DNA of 33,920 nucleotides from Verrucomicrobiota bacterium (GCA_018823105.1 JAHJJH010000021.1:1-33920); one strand, 5' to 3'; shown: positions 14,898 through 24,548, counted from the first letter of the stretch. The notes: generated by a model not told the origin, from the sequence alone. Translations and numbers: made by a program.

Positions 14898-17033
14898 ATG
14901 GGTACCGTGGTTGAACAGTCCAGAGAGCGGAAGGGACCGGAGTCGCAGGCCGTTCGCGAAGCGAAGGGCCGCCGGCGGAGTCTGCCCCGGCTCCGGAACC
15001 TCGGCATCATCGCCCACATCGATGCCGGCAAGACGACGGTCACCGAGCGCATGCTGTATTACACCGGCCGCGTGTATAAGATGGGCGAAGTCCACGAAGG
15101 CACCGCGACCATGGACTGGATGATCCAGGAACAGGAGCGCGGGATCACCATCACCAGTGCCGCCACCACTTGTTTCTGGCGTGACCACCAGGTCAACATC
15201 CTCGACACCCCGGGCCATATTGATTTCACGGTGGAAGTTCAGCGCTCCTTGCGCGTTCTCGACGGCGCCATCGGCGTGTTCTGCGGCGTGGGCGGCGTGC
15301 AGCCCCAGTCCGAAACCGTCTGGCACCAGGCCAAGAAATTCAATGTGCCCTGTCTCGCCTTCGTCAACAAGCTGGACCGGCCGGGCGCGAAGTTTGACGC
15401 CGTGATGCAGCAAATGCGCGAGCGACTGGCGGCCCCCGTGGTCGCCCTCCAGATCCCCTGGGGGAGCGAAGAGTCGTTCCGGGGCCTGGTGGACCTGGTC
15501 CGGATGCGAGCGCTGGATTTTGACGCCGACTCGCTGGGCTCCAAGGTCGTGGAATGCGATATCCCCGCGGAACTGGCCGCCGCCGCCGAGAAGGCCCGGC
15601 ACACCCTGGTGGAGGTCGTCGCCGACAAGGACGAGGAAGTCATGCAGGCGTTCATGGAGAACATGGACGTCCCGGCGGAAATCCTTCGCGCCGGCCTGCG
15701 CCGCGCGACGTTGGCATGCACCTTGGTTCCCGTGCTGGGCGGCGCCGCCCTGCGCAACCGGGGCATCCAGCCGCTGCTGGATGCCGTGGTGGAGTACCTG
15801 CCTTCCCCGCTCGATGTGGCCGCCGTCCAGGGGCATCATCCGCGAAGCAATGAGAACGAGACCCGTGAGACGAGCGATCTGGTTCCCATGAGCGCGCTGG
15901 CTTTCAAGATCGCCACCGACCCGTACGTCGGGCGGTTGACTTTCGTGCGCGTGTACTCGGGCATACTGAAGAAGGGTCAGAACGTTTTCAACCCGCGCAC
16001 CCGGACCCGCGAACGCGTCGGGCGGCTCGTGCTGCTGCACGCCAACCACCGCGAGGACGTGGAGGTGCTGTACGCCGGCGAGATCGGCGGCATCGCCGCA
16101 TTGAAGCAGATTACCACGGGCGACACCCTGTGTGCCGAGAACCAGCCGATCGTCCTTGAACGCATCGAGTTCCCGGAACCCGTGATGGCCATGGCCATCG
16201 AGCCCCGCACGCAGGCTGACCGCGCGAAGCTGGCGGAGACGCTAGTCGCCCTGTCCGAAGAGGACCCGACCTTCAAGGTGGCGACGGATGCGGAGACCGG
16301 GCAGACGCTCATCAAGGGGATGGGCGAGCTGCACTTGGAGATCATCCGCGACCGGATGAACCGCGAGTTTCATGTCCAGGCCAACGCCGGCAAGCCGATG
16401 GTCGCCTACCGCGAGACCATCCGGGCGCCGGCCCGCGCGGAGCACCTGTTCCAGCGCGAAATCGGCGGGCACGGCCAGCAGGGGCACGTGGTGATCGAGA
16501 TCGAGCCGCAGCCGAGGGCGGTCGGCAACACGATCGAATTCAAGGTCACGGCCACCCAGATCCCCGGTACCTTCCGGGAGGCTGTGGAGCAGGGATTACA
16601 GGACGGACTGATGACCGGCATCGTGGGCAATTATCCCCTCACCGACGTCAAGGTTCGGGTAGTGGGCGGCAGTTTCCATCCCGTGGATTCCAGCGAACTC
16701 GGTTACCGGACCGCCGCGGTCCTCGCACTGCGCGAGGCCGCCCAACATGCCGAGCCGACGCTGCTGGAACCCATCATGAAGATGGAGATCATCACCCCCG
16801 AGGAGTTCCTCGGCGACGTCCTCGGCGACGTGAACAGCCGTCGCGGCCAGGTTCGGAAGATGGAGGCGCGCGAAGGCGTGCAGATCGTCCAGGCCGAGGT
16901 GCCGCTGGCCGAGTTGTTCGGGTACACGACGTCGCTGCGCTCCCTCACGAAGGGCCGCGCCAGCTGTTCCATGGAACCCTTCCATTTCGAGATCGTGCCG
17001 GACTCGCTGCAGAAGAATATCTTAAACCGGTGA
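14898..17033 (+). CDS. fusA: Translation elongation factor G
   Basis: EF-G is the GTPase that drives tRNA-mRNA translocation. From the ATG at 14898 it has 711 residues. The track's TTG at 14859 overlaps rpsG and seems less likely, and neither start has a strong Shine-Dalgarno. About 33 charged residues precede the G domain, more than usual. The G motifs [24 protein letters not shown] and NKLD are intact. Domains III-V follow: [14 protein letters not shown], and a domain IV tip reading [11 protein letters not shown] with the conserved His. The domain IV entry reads [12 protein letters not shown] rather than the common AKQSGGRGQYGHV, placing it in a less common EF-G subgroup. rpsJ follows directly; no tuf separates them. 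Confidence 0.95.
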   Translation: MGTVVEQSRERKGPESQAVREAKGRRRSLPRLRNLGIIAHIDAGKTTVTERMLYYTGRVYKMGEVHEGTATMDWMIQEQERGITITSAATTCFWRDHQVNILDTPGHIDFTVEVQRSLRVLDGAIGVFCGVGGVQPQSETVWHQAKKFNVPCLAFVNKLDRPGAKFDAVMQQMRERLAAPVVALQIPWGSEESFRGLVDLVRMRALDFDADSLGSKVVECDIPAELAAAAEKARHTLVEVVADKDEEVMQAFMENMDVPAEILRAGLRRATLACTLVPVLGGAALRNRGIQPLLDAVVEYLPSPLDVAAVQGHHPRSNENETRETSDLVPMSALAFKIATDPYVGRLTFVRVYSGILKKGQNVFNPRTRTRERVGRLVLLHANHREDVEVLYAGEIGGIAALKQITTGDTLCAENQPIVLERIEFPEPVMAMAIEPRTQADRAKLAETLVALSEEDPTFKVATDAETGQTLIKGMGELHLEIIRDRMNREFHVQANAGKPMVAYRETIRAPARAEHLFQREIGGHGQQGHVVIEIEPQPRAVGNTIEFKVTATQIPGTFREAVEQGLQDGLMTGIVGNYPLTDVKVRVVGGSFHPVDSSELGYRTAAVLALREAAQHAEPTLLEPIMKMEIITPEEFLGDVLGDVNSRRGQVRKMEAREGVQIVQAEVPLAELFGYTTSLRSLTKGRASCSMEPFHFEIVPDSLQKNILNR

Positions 17034-17040
17034 AACACGC

Positions 17041-17349
17041 ATGAGCGGACAACGCATACGCATCAGACTCAAAGGATTCGACCACAGGATACTGGATCAG
17101 TCCGCGGGGGACATCGTCGAGACCGCCAAGCGCACCGGCGCGCGGGTGGCCGGCCCGATTCCCCTGCCGACCCGGATCGAGCGATATAGCGTAAACCGCA
17201 GTCCGCATGCGGATAAGAAATCCATGGAGCAGTTTGAAATCCGGATTCACAAGCGGTTGCTGGACATCATTGACCCGACGGCCCGGACGGTGGACGAGTT
17301 GAAGAAGCTCAACCTCCCGGCCGGCGTGGACATCACCATCAAGATTTGA
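17041..17349 (+). CDS. rpsJ: 30S ribosomal protein S10
   Basis: S10 is a 30S head protein and, as NusE, a partner of NusB and NusG in antitermination. The 102-residue length is typical, with [20 protein letters not shown] at the start and [18 protein letters not shown] in the body. It begins seven bases after fusA, with only GGTGA as a weak ribosome binding site, so it probably relies on coupling to fusA. It opens the S10 segment without a detectable promoter or leader of its own. Confidence 0.97.
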   Translation: MSGQRIRIRLKGFDHRILDQSAGDIVETAKRTGARVAGPIPLPTRIERYSVNRSPHADKKSMEQFEIRIHKRLLDIIDPTARTVDELKKLNLPAGVDITIKI

Positions 17350-17357
17350 GCACGACC

Positions 17358-18008
17358 ATGCAAGGCTTACTCGCCAGAAAAATCGGACAGACCGAAATCT
17401 TCGACGACCGGGGCGTGCAGGTGCATGTCACCGTGCTCCAGGTGGGACCCTGCGTCGTGGTGCAGCGCAAGAACGTCGCCAAGGACGGATACGAGGCGGT
17501 GCAGGTGGGCTTCGAGGAGCAGAAAGAATCGCGCATGACCAAGCCCGTGCGGGGGCATTACGCGAAGAGCGGGGTGCCTGTCCGGCGCGTGCTGCGCGAG
17601 TTCCCGCTGGACTCCGGCGAGGACCTGAAGCCCGGCGAGGCGGTAACGGTTTCGATTTTCGACGGCGTCTCGCACGTGGATGTGACCGGCGTCACCAAGG
17701 GCAAGGGGTTCCAGGGCGTGGTCCGGCGGCACGGCATGACGGGCGGCTTGGCGGGCCACGGCTCGATGATGCACCGGCGGATTGGCGCCATCGGGAATCG
17801 AACCTGGCCGGCGAGAGTTTTCAAGAACAAGCGCATGCCCGGCCAAATGGGGAACGTGCAGATGACCGTGCAGAACCTCAAGGTCGCGCAGGTGCGCCTG
17901 GAAGATAACGTCCTGCTGGTGCGCGGCGCGGTGCCGGGGCCGGTCGGCGCCCTGCTGGTGGTGCGCAAGGCCTTGAAGAAGACGGCTAAGGCGGCGACGA
18001 AATCATGA
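17358..18008 (+). CDS. rplC: 50S ribosomal protein L3
   Basis: L3 is an early 50S assembly protein reaching toward the peptidyl transferase centre. The ATG at 17358 (MQGLLARKIGQTEIFDDRGV) gives 216 residues. The track starts at a TTG overlapping the rpsJ stop, which adds four implausible residues. The conserved VTGVTKGKGFQGVVRRHG and RVFKNKRMPGQMGN segments are present. It overlaps rplD by four bases (ATGA). Confidence 0.97.
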   Translation: MQGLLARKIGQTEIFDDRGVQVHVTVLQVGPCVVVQRKNVAKDGYEAVQVGFEEQKESRMTKPVRGHYAKSGVPVRRVLREFPLDSGEDLKPGEAVTVSIFDGVSHVDVTGVTKGKGFQGVVRRHGMTGGLAGHGSMMHRRIGAIGNRTWPARVFKNKRMPGQMGNVQMTVQNLKVAQVRLEDNVLLVRGAVPGPVGALLVVRKALKKTAKAATKS

Positions 18009-18649
18009 GCAAACTACCTCTTTATAATATGAAAGGGGAGCGGGTGGGCGAGGTCGGCCTGGCCGACGACCTGCTCCCGAAGGGAAAAGGCCTCCAGGCC
18101 GTGCATGATGCTGTGACGGCGCACTTGGCCGCGCGGCGGGCCGGGACGGCTTCCACCAAGAAGCGCGGCGAGGTCGCGGGCGGCGGCGCGAAGCCGTTCA
18201 AGCAAAAGGGCACCGGCCGCGCGCGGGCGGGCTCGATCCGTTCTCCCATCTGGCGCGGTGGCGGCATCGTGTTCGGCCCGCATCCCCGCGACTATGAGAA
18301 AAAGCTGACTCGCAAGGCGGCACAGCTGGCCTTCTGTCGCGCGTTCGCGGAGAAAGCCGCCGCCGGCCAGGTCGCCGTGCTGGAGCGCCTCGCGCTGCCC
18401 GAGCCGAAGACCCGGCACGTGCAGGCGCTGCTGGACGCCCTGAAGGCGAAACGGGGGGCCCTGCTGGTGCTGGATGCCGCGGACCCGAACGTCACGCGCG
18501 CCGCGCGCAACATCGCCGGCGTGGCCGTGACCACCGCAACCTCCCTGCACACCTACGAAATCATGGCCAGCCCGCTGCTCGTGGTTTCGCGCCCGGCGAT
18601 GGCGCTGATCGAACAGCGGATGCAGAAACGCCTCGGAGACGCGTCATGA
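18005..18649 (+). CDS. rplD: 50S ribosomal protein L4
   Basis: L4 lines the peptide exit tunnel and in enterobacteria regulates the S10 operon. The 214 residues include the extended tunnel loop [20 protein letters not shown]. The start overlaps the rplC stop and the stop overlaps the rplW start, both as ATGA, indicating tight translational coupling. Confidence 0.97.
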   Translation: MSKLPLYNMKGERVGEVGLADDLLPKGKGLQAVHDAVTAHLAARRAGTASTKKRGEVAGGGAKPFKQKGTGRARAGSIRSPIWRGGGIVFGPHPRDYEKKLTRKAAQLAFCRAFAEKAAAGQVAVLERLALPEPKTRHVQALLDALKAKRGALLVLDAADPNVTRAARNIAGVAVTTATSLHTYEIMASPLLVVSRPAMALIEQRMQKRLGDAS

Positions 18650-18930
18650 AGGACCCGCGCACGATCATCCAGCAGGTACTGCTGACCGAGAAGGGCACCA
18701 CGCTCAAGGAGAAGGAGAACCAGTACCTGTTCCGGGTGCGCCCGGATGCCAACAAGATCGAAATCCGGCAGGCGGTGGAGAAGCTCTTCAAGGTGAAGGT
18801 CACCCGGGTGAACACCATGAACCGGTCCGGCAAGCAGAAGCGGCTGCGCTCCATGAAGTACGGCTGGACCGCCGATTCCAAGCGCGCCGTCGTGACGCTC
18901 CGGGAGGGCGACAAGATCGAGTTCAGTTGA
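18646..18930 (+). CDS. rplW: 50S ribosomal protein L23
   Basis: L23 sits at the tunnel exit, where signal recognition particle and trigger factor dock. The 94 residues begin [20 protein letters not shown] and contain [16 protein letters not shown] and the basic loop [12 protein letters not shown]. It overlaps rplD by four bases and is followed by rplB after 13 bases. Confidence 0.96.
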   Translation: MKDPRTIIQQVLLTEKGTTLKEKENQYLFRVRPDANKIEIRQAVEKLFKVKVTRVNTMNRSGKQKRLRSMKYGWTADSKRAVVTLREGDKIEFS

Positions 18931-18943
18931 AAGGATTGATCTC

Positions 18944-19768
18944 ATGGCTTTGAAAACGCACAAACCCGTCACGCCCAGCGAGCGCTCCACCTCGCTGCTG
19001 AGCCGGGAGGGCCTCTCAAAGAAACGGCCCGAGCGTTCCCTGCGCATTTTCCGCAAGTCGAATGCGGGACGGAACAACGCGGGCCGGATCACCATCCGGC
19101 ACCGCGGCGGCGGCCACAAGCGGTTCTTGCGGAAGATTGATTTCAAGCGGGAGAAGTCCGGTATTCCCGCGACGGTCGCGGCGATTGAGTACGATCCGAA
19201 CCGCTCGGCCCGCATTGCCCTGCTTCACTACCGGGACGGCGAGAAGCGCTACATCCTGGCGCCCCTCGGCCTCGCGGTAGGCCGGACGGTGGTCTCGGGA
19301 CCCGGCTCGGAGCCCCTCGAGGGCAACGCCATGCCGCTGATCGAGATTCCCCTCGGCATGCCCGTGCATGCCATCGAAATGGTCCCGGGCAGAGGGGCCC
19401 AGCTCGTTCGCGGCGCCGGGATGTCGGCCCAGATCATGGCCCGCGAAGGGGACTATGCGCACATCCGGCTGCCCTCCGGCGAACTCCGGAGGATCTTCAT
19501 CCGCTGCATGGCGACCATCGGTCAGGTAGGCAACCTGGAGCATGAAAGTGTTTCGCTTGGCAAGGCAGGCCGGAAGCGCTGGAAGGGGATACGTCCGACG
19601 GTGCGCGGGGTGGCGATGAATCCTGTGGACCACCCGATGGGTGGGGGCGAGGGCCGGACCTCCGGCGGCGGGCACCCGGTGTCGCCGTGGGGCGAGCTGG
19701 CCAAGGGCAAGAAGACCCGGAAGCGCCGGCGGACATCGAGCCGGATGATCCTCAAGCGGAGGAAATAA
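18944..19768 (+). CDS. rplB: 50S ribosomal protein L2
   Basis: L2 is a core 50S protein essential for subunit association and the peptidyl transferase centre. Its 274 residues match the family length. The signature near the C-terminus, [18 protein letters not shown], holds the functionally important His, and [19 protein letters not shown] lies near the N-terminus. The Shine-Dalgarno is AAAGGA. rpsS starts three bases after the stop. Confidence 0.98.
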   Translation: MALKTHKPVTPSERSTSLLSREGLSKKRPERSLRIFRKSNAGRNNAGRITIRHRGGGHKRFLRKIDFKREKSGIPATVAAIEYDPNRSARIALLHYRDGEKRYILAPLGLAVGRTVVSGPGSEPLEGNAMPLIEIPLGMPVHAIEMVPGRGAQLVRGAGMSAQIMAREGDYAHIRLPSGELRRIFIRCMATIGQVGNLEHESVSLGKAGRKRWKGIRPTVRGVAMNPVDHPMGGGEGRTSGGGHPVSPWGELAKGKKTRKRRRTSSRMILKRRK

Positions 19769-19771
19769 TAC

Positions 19772-20056
19772 ATGTCGAGATCTCTGAAAAAAGGGCCATA
19801 CGTCGGAGGCCGGCTGTTGAAGAAGGTGGAACTGCTGAACCGGTCCGGCGCGAAGACGCCGATCAAGACCTGGTCGCGCCGTTCGATGATCATGCCGGAA
19901 TTTCTTGGGCATACCTTTGCCGTGCACAACGGTAAGACCTTTATAAATGTTTTTGTGACGGAGAATATGGTGGGACACCGCCTGGGCGAGTTTTCACCCA
20001 CGCGGATATTCCGCAAGCACGGCGCCGCCACCGATAAGACCGTGGCGCTGAAGTAA
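19772..20056 (+). CDS. rpsS: 30S ribosomal protein S19
   Basis: S19 lies in the 30S head near the A-site finger. The 94 residues start [20 protein letters not shown] and include [18 protein letters not shown]. The stop is a single TAA. The same reading frame then stays open for 645 bases, through the inserted gene described next. In nearly all bacteria rplV follows rpsS immediately. Here it is 651 bases downstream. Confidence 0.97.
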   Translation: MSRSLKKGPYVGGRLLKKVELLNRSGAKTPIKTWSRRSMIMPEFLGHTFAVHNGKTFINVFVTENMVGHRLGEFSPTRIFRKHGAATDKTVALK

Positions 20057-20125
20057 GAGAGGCGCAAGCTGGATGGGCAGGCCAGAGCGCCGGGGCGCAA
20101 GGCCGGGTGGGCGTTCACCGGCGGT

Positions 20126-20701
20126 GTGGCGTTGGGTGCGCTGGCCGCGGTGCTCGTCGGCTGGTGGGCGGGGAAAGAACGTTCTTTGATTGGAAAAGCG
20201 GGGCCGTACCTGGAGCTTCGTCCCGGGGCTTCGGAGGCCGGGGAGTCGGTGGAAAGCCGCGAGGCGCGGCTGGCGACCTTGTCGTTGGCGGATCAGAATG
20301 TCTCGCTGCGCCAGGATCTGGGAGTCCTGAAAAAACAGGTGCGCTACCTGTCGGAAGCACTGGCGGTGGTGCGGATCGAGGCCGATTTATACAAGGCCCG
20401 GCTCGACCAGAGCGGGCTGGAAGCGGAGTGGCAGCCGGCCGGAGACCTGGACGGGGAGTTGAGGATCCGCGAGGTCAACCCGGAGCTCCGGATGGTGATC
20501 CTGGACGGGGGGGCCCGGCGCGGGTTGCGGAACGGCATGCCGCTGGTCGTCGTCCGGGAAGGCAAGCCGGTGGCCCGGTTGATTGTCGTGGATGTGCGGG
20601 CCGCGGTGGCCGGGGCGGTGATTGAGGAGACGCGGATTCGGAAAGAACCCGCCGCTGGCGACCGGGTGATCCCGGCGCCGCCGGGACGGACGTTGAGGTA
20701 A
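20126..20701 (+). CDS. Unrecognised membrane-anchored coiled-coil protein between rpsS and rplV
   Basis: I do not recognise a named family. From the GTG at 20126 it has 191 residues. An in-frame CTG at 20069, with AGAGAGG six bases upstream, would give 210 and add a basic N-terminus (DGQARAPGRKAG) ahead of the hydrophobic segment WAFTGGVALGALAAVLVGWW, a better inner-membrane anchor. The next part (about 40-105) is heptad-like and rich in Leu, Glu and Arg (SLRQDLGVLKKQVRYLSEAL), suggesting a coiled coil. The last 75 residues look like a small beta domain: LRIREVNPELRMVILDGGAR, GLRNGMPLVVVREGKPVARL, then GDRVIPAP. The order TM, coiled coil, beta domain recalls MreC, but the protein is shorter and similarity is not proven. 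Its end, TTGAGGTAAG, supplies the rplV ribosome binding site. Confidence 0.75.
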   Translation: MALGALAAVLVGWWAGKERSLIGKAGPYLELRPGASEAGESVESREARLATLSLADQNVSLRQDLGVLKKQVRYLSEALAVVRIEADLYKARLDQSGLEAEWQPAGDLDGELRIREVNPELRMVILDGGARRGLRNGMPLVVVREGKPVARLIVVDVRAAVAGAVIEETRIRKEPAAGDRVIPAPPGRTLR

Positions 20702-20707
20702 GAAGCC

Positions 20708-21055
20708 ATGGATATTGTAGCGAAAACGAGATTCGTGAGGATCAGCGCCTCGAAGGCGGTGGATCTCGCCCGGGCGATTCGCGGGCTGCCGGTGGACCAG
20801 GCACAGCAGAAGCTGTCGTTCAGCCGGCGCAAGGGCGCGGTCCTGATGCTGAAGACGCTGAAATCCGCCATCGCCAACGCCAAGAACAACGCGAAGTTGG
20901 AGGTCGATAAGCTTTATGTCCGGGAATCGGCAGTGGAGCAGGGGCCGGCGATGAAACGGTTCTGGCCCCGCTCGCGCGGCATGGTCAGCCCGGTCTTGCG
21001 GAGGATGAGTCACTTCAGGATTGTATTGACGGACGAAAAACCGTCGGCAAAATAA
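20708..21055 (+). CDS. rplV: 50S ribosomal protein L22
   Basis: L22 lines the exit tunnel opposite L4. The 115 residues include AKNNAKLEVDKLYVRESAVE and the loop QGPAMKRFWPRSRGMVSPVL, where macrolide-resistance changes arise. The ATG follows GAGGTAAGAAGCC, and the first part of that site lies within the last codons of the inserted gene, so expression is probably coupled to it. rpsC follows after 29 bases. Confidence 0.97.
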   Translation: MDIVAKTRFVRISASKAVDLARAIRGLPVDQAQQKLSFSRRKGAVLMLKTLKSAIANAKNNAKLEVDKLYVRESAVEQGPAMKRFWPRSRGMVSPVLRRMSHFRIVLTDEKPSAK

Positions 21056-21084
21056 GGCGGCTTTTGCTGGAAAGGAGACCGGTC

Positions 21085-21747
21085 TTGGGTCAGAAAGTCA
21101 ATCCCATCGGGTTCAGGCTATGCGTCAACAAGGACTGGCGTTCGCGGTGGTATGCCGAGAAACGTCAGTTCGGCGACCTGCTGCACGAGGATCTGCTGAT
21201 CCGCGAGCTGGTCAAGAAAAAGCTGAAGGATGCCGCCGTGCCGGAGGTGCTGATCGAGCGCTATGCCAATCGCGCGCGAATAACCATCTACACGGCGCGG
21301 CCGGGCATTGTCATCGGGCGGAAGGGCGAGGCCATCGAGCAGGTGCGCGCGGCGATTGCGGACCTGACGAAGAAGGAAATCTACGTGGAGATTCGCGAGG
21401 TCAAGAGCCCGGATACCAACGCGCAGCTCGTGGCGGAGAACATCGGGCTGCAACTGGAGCGTCGAGTGTCGTTCCGGCGGGCGCTGAAGCGGGCGGTCCA
21501 GATGGCGATGGAACTCGGCGTGCTGGGGATCAAGGTGCACGTGAGCGGGCGGCTGGGCGGCTCGGAGCTGGCCCGGCGCGAGTGGTACAAGGAGGGCAAG
21601 GTGCCGCTCCATACCCTGCGCGCCAACATCCAGTACGGCTTCACCGAGGCGCACACCCTGACCGGCAAGATCGGCGTGAAGGTCTGGATTTGCAAGAAGG
21701 AAGAGGACGATTCGTTGAAGGAGAAGACCCATGCCGCTTATGCCTAA
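21085..21747 (+). CDS. rpsC: 30S ribosomal protein S3
   Basis: S3 forms part of the mRNA entry channel and its helicase activity. The start is a TTG at 21085 with AAAGGAG eight bases upstream. This yields [18 protein letters not shown], exactly the family N-terminus, and 220 residues. The track's longer start adds seven residues with no family support. The KH domain has [15 protein letters not shown] (GxxG as GRKG). The gene overlaps rplP by 17 bases. Confidence 0.96.
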   Translation: MGQKVNPIGFRLCVNKDWRSRWYAEKRQFGDLLHEDLLIRELVKKKLKDAAVPEVLIERYANRARITIYTARPGIVIGRKGEAIEQVRAAIADLTKKEIYVEIREVKSPDTNAQLVAENIGLQLERRVSFRRALKRAVQMAMELGVLGIKVHVSGRLGGSELARREWYKEGKVPLHTLRANIQYGFTEAHTLTGKIGVKVWICKKEEDDSLKEKTHAAYA

Positions 21748-22144
21748 AAGGGTGAAGTACCGCAAGGCACAACGTGGCAGTCGCGCTGGATTCTCGCAGT
21801 CGGGCAACTCGCTCGAATTCGGCGAGTACGGGCTCAAAGCGCTGGAGCGGGCCTGGGTTACCGCGATCCAGATCGAGGCCTGCCGCGTCGCGATCAACCG
21901 CGAGATGAAGCGCAAGGGCAAGATGTGGATCCGCATCTTCCCCGACAAGCCTATCTCGAAGAAGCCGCTGGAAGTGCGCATGGGCAAAGGCAAGGCGGCC
22001 GTGGACAAGTGGGTCGCCGTGGTCAAGCCGGGCCGGATGCTGTTCGAGGTGGACGGCATCACCGAGGAGCAGGCCCGGGAGTCGTTGCGGCTGGCGGCGA
22101 CCAAGCTCCCGATCCGCACACAATTTATCCGGCGCGGCCGTTAA
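21731..22144 (+). CDS. rplP: 50S ribosomal protein L16
   Basis: L16 helps position the A-site tRNA in the 50S subunit. The 137 residues begin [20 protein letters not shown], as in the family. AAGGAGAAGACC upstream, within rpsC, is the ribosome binding site. The conserved [20 protein letters not shown] is present. rpmC starts 20 bases after the stop. Confidence 0.97.
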   Translation: MPLMPKRVKYRKAQRGSRAGFSQSGNSLEFGEYGLKALERAWVTAIQIEACRVAINREMKRKGKMWIRIFPDKPISKKPLEVRMGKGKAAVDKWVAVVKPGRMLFEVDGITEEQARESLRLAATKLPIRTQFIRRGR

Positions 22145-22164
22145 CGCCCGGGGATGGAATCGGC

Positions 22165-22362
22165 ATGAAAACAAGTGAAATCAAGGAATTAACCGCCGAC
22201 GAGTTGCGGCAGCGGCTGGACGAGACGCGACAGGAACTGTTCAACCTGCGCGTGCAGCAGGCGACGGGGCAGATCGAGAAGGCCTCCCGCCTGCGCCTCT
22301 TGAGGCGGGATGTCGCCCGATACCTCACCCTGCTGCAGGAACGGCAAAAGGCGGGCAGGTGA
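22165..22362 (+). CDS. rpmC: 50S ribosomal protein L29
   Basis: L29 lies near the tunnel exit beside L23. The ATG at 22165 gives 65 residues, MKTSEIKELTADELRQRLDE at the start and the family core LFNLRVQQATGQIEKASRL. The track shows only a longer, out-of-register extension. Its stop (TGA, 22360-22362) lies just before the rpsQ ATG. Confidence 0.95.
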   Translation: MKTSEIKELTADELRQRLDETRQELFNLRVQQATGQIEKASRLRLLRRDVARYLTLLQERQKAGR

Positions 22363-22364
22363 TT

Positions 22365-22652
22365 ATGGCCATCAACAGGAAAAGTGTTCGGAAACAGCGA
22401 GAGGGCGTCGTCGTGAGCGATGCCATGGACAAGACGGTCGTCGTGCGGGTGGAGCGTCGCTTCCATCATTCCGTGTACGGCAAGGTTATCCGGCAGCACG
22501 CCAAGCACTACGCCCACGATGAGAAGAACGAGGCGCGGAAGGGCGACGTGGTGCGGATCCAGGAGGTGCGCCCCTTGAGCCGTCTGAAGCGCTGGCGTCT
22601 GCTGGAGATCATCCGGCGGGGTGGGGTGACGGCGCCCGTGGAGTCCACATGA
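22365..22652 (+). CDS. rpsQ: 30S ribosomal protein S17
   Basis: S17 is a primary 16S rRNA-binding protein. From the ATG at 22365 it has 95 residues ([20 protein letters not shown]); the track's GTG two codons earlier would overlap rpmC. The OB-fold core contains [20 protein letters not shown] and [18 protein letters not shown]. It overlaps rplN by four bases. Confidence 0.96.
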   Translation: MAINRKSVRKQREGVVVSDAMDKTVVVRVERRFHHSVYGKVIRQHAKHYAHDEKNEARKGDVVRIQEVRPLSRLKRWRLLEIIRRGGVTAPVEST

Positions 22653-23014
22653 TAGCGATGCGCACCAGTTTGGACGTGGCGGATAACACCGGCGCACGCC
22701 GGGTGCAATGCATCCACGTGCTCGGGCAGCGGAAACGCTACGCCCATATCGGCGACCTGATCAAGGTCGCCGTCAAGGAAGCCCAGCCGGTCGGCATGGT
22801 CAAAAAGGGCGAGGTGCACAACGCCCTGGTCGTCCGCACCAAGCAGGGCATCCGCCGTCCCGACGGCTCCCTGCTGCGGTTTGACCATAACGCCGTGGTC
22901 CTGGTGGACGAGCAGATGAACCCGCGCGGTACGCGGATCTTCGGCCCCGTGGCCCGCGAGCTGCGCGAGAAGAACTTCATGAAAATCATCTCCCTGGCAC
23001 CCGAGGTCATCTAG
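22649..23014 (+). CDS. rplN: 50S ribosomal protein L14
   Basis: L14 is a subunit-interface protein of the 50S subunit and a docking point for RsfS. The 121 residues have the family blocks [19 protein letters not shown] and [20 protein letters not shown]. It overlaps rpsQ by ATGA and abuts rplX. Confidence 0.97.
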   Translation: MIAMRTSLDVADNTGARRVQCIHVLGQRKRYAHIGDLIKVAVKEAQPVGMVKKGEVHNALVVRTKQGIRRPDGSLLRFDHNAVVLVDEQMNPRGTRIFGPVARELREKNFMKIISLAPEVI

Positions 23015-23304
23015 TGAAAAAACCAGCGGAAAGAGTGAAAATGCACGTCAAGCGGGGCGACACGGTGCTCGTCCTCTCCGGGGCCGACGCCGGAAAGACC
23101 GGGAAGGTCCTGCAGGTGTTCCCCTCGCAGGCCCGTGCGATCGTCGAGGGCATTCGCCAGGTGACCCGGCACCTGCGCAAGAGCCAGGATTATCCCAAGG
23201 GCGCCATCATCAAGAAGGAAGCGCCCCTCCACGTATCGAAGCTGAAGCGGCAGGCGTCCGCGGCGAAAAGCGTGCCGCCCCGGCCGGAAAAGAAGGCGAA
23301 GTGA
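23014..23304 (+). CDS. rplX: 50S ribosomal protein L24
   Basis: L24 initiates 50S assembly. The frame opens at a GTG that overlaps the rplN stop by one base, giving 96 residues. An ATG at 23041 (MHVKRGDTVLVLSGADAGKT), with GGAAAGAG upstream, would give 87 residues and matches the usual L24 start better. The true start is uncertain. The KOW motif GDTVLVLSGADAGKTGKVLQ is clear. The C-terminus is Lys/Pro-rich. Confidence 0.94.
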   Translation: MKKPAERVKMHVKRGDTVLVLSGADAGKTGKVLQVFPSQARAIVEGIRQVTRHLRKSQDYPKGAIIKKEAPLHVSKLKRQASAAKSVPPRPEKKAK

Positions 23305-23327
23305 ACCACGACGCCAGGCGGTGAATC

Positions 23328-23891
23328 ATGTCGAGTTTGAGAGAACGGTATAAAACGGAAGTGGTCAAGGCCCTGCGGGAGGCGCGCGGCTACCGCAATC
23401 TTATGCAGGTGCCGCGCCTCCTCAAGATCGTGGTCAACATGAGCATCAAGGCCACGGAGGAAAAGGACGTACTCAAGGGGGTGGCCGAGGACCTGGCCCG
23501 CATCACGGGCCAGAAGCCGGTGATCACGAAGTCCCGCAAGAGCATTTCCAATTTCAAGCTGCGCGCGGGGATGCCGATCGGGGCCAAGGTGACCCTGCGC
23601 GGGGCGATGATGTTCGATTTCCTCGAGCGGCTGATCGGCGCCGTGCTGCCGCGCATCCGCGACTTCCGCGGTGTGCCGCGCTCGTTCGACGGGCGGGGCA
23701 GCCTCACGATGGGCCTGAAGGAGCAGACCTTGTTTCCGGAGATCCAGGCGGACCACGTGAAACGGACCCAGGGCATGGATGTCACCATCGTCACCAGCGC
23801 CGCCACGGACGAGGAAGCCATGGAACTGCTGCGGCTCCTGGGCGTGCCGTTCGCAAACGCACCCGCGGGAAAGGAAGGACGCGTTGGCTAA
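23328..23891 (+). CDS. rplE: 50S ribosomal protein L5
   Basis: L5 binds 5S rRNA and contacts P-site tRNA in the central protuberance. The 187 residues contain [40 protein letters not shown] and [20 protein letters not shown], all family blocks. It overlaps the TTG start of rpsN by eight bases. Confidence 0.97.
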   Translation: MSSLRERYKTEVVKALREARGYRNLMQVPRLLKIVVNMSIKATEEKDVLKGVAEDLARITGQKPVITKSRKSISNFKLRAGMPIGAKVTLRGAMMFDFLERLIGAVLPRIRDFRGVPRSFDGRGSLTMGLKEQTLFPEIQADHVKRTQGMDVTIVTSAATDEEAMELLRLLGVPFANAPAGKEGRVG

Positions 23892-24069
23892 GAAATCGTT
23901 GATCGTCAAGGCGAACCGGAAACCGAAATTCGCCGCGCGCACGGTGCGGCGTTGCCGCAAGTGCGGACGGCCCCGCGCCTACATGCGGAAGTTTCAACTG
24001 TGCCGAATCTGTTTCCGGGAACTGGCCCTGGAGGGCAAAATCCCCGGCGTCGTGAAAGCGAGCTGGTAG
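23884..24069 (+). CDS. rpsN: 30S ribosomal protein S14, zinc type
   Basis: S14 is a late 30S head protein. A TTG at 23884, with AAAGGAAGG upstream inside rplE, gives 61 residues ([20 protein letters not shown]). This is the length of the short zinc-binding form. The zinc ribbon [20 protein letters not shown] has both CxxC pairs. The track's 96-residue frame includes an artefactual N-terminus within rplE. Confidence 0.95.
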   Translation: MAKKSLIVKANRKPKFAARTVRRCRKCGRPRAYMRKFQLCRICFRELALEGKIPGVVKASW

Positions 24070-24090
24070 GGCCGCGGGAGAGAGAAGACT

Positions 24091-24489
24091 ATGAGCGTAT
24101 GTGATCCTATTGCCGATATGCTGACGCGGATTCGCAATGCCGGCCGGGCGGGGCTGGCGACGACCGAGATGCCGCATTCCCGGTTGAAAAACGAGATCGC
24201 CCGGATTCTGAAAAAGGAAGGCTATATCGCCGACTACGTGTCCGAGGGACAGGCGGGCAAGAAACTACTCCGCGTGTACCTGAAATACGCGGCAAACCGG
24301 ACCCCGGTGATCCGGGGCCTGCGGCGCATCAGCAAGCCGGGCCTGCGCCGGTACACCGGCGCGGCCAAGCCCCCCCGGGTCATCGGCGGTATGGGCATCG
24401 CCATCATCAGCACCTCCAAGGGCCTTATGACGGATCAGGAAATACGACGGGGCCGCCTCGGGGGCGAAGTCCTGTGTTACGTCTGGTAA
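24091..24489 (+). CDS. rpsH: 30S ribosomal protein S8
   Basis: S8 binds the central domain of 16S rRNA and in E. coli represses the spc operon. The 132 residues start MSVCDPIADMLTRIRNAGRA and end with the conserved GGEVLCYVW. AGAGAGAAG is the upstream ribosome binding site. A 59-base gap to rplF follows with no recognisable promoter. Confidence 0.97.
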   Translation: MSVCDPIADMLTRIRNAGRAGLATTEMPHSRLKNEIARILKKEGYIADYVSEGQAGKKLLRVYLKYAANRTPVIRGLRRISKPGLRRYTGAAKPPRVIGGMGIAIISTSKGLMTDQEIRRGRLGGEVLCYVW

Positions 24490-24548
24490 ATCTTGAACAG
24501 CATTCGCGCAAGTAGCGGCAACAAAAGCAGAGCATTGAGGATTTGATC

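Noticed and set aside
20107-20625. 172-residue plus-strand ORF in the rpsS-rplV gap
   Set aside because: Gly/Arg-rich composition without a hydrophobic or coiled-coil pattern. The neighbouring frame ending at 20701 has a membrane segment, heptads and a beta domain, and connects to the rplV ribosome binding site.
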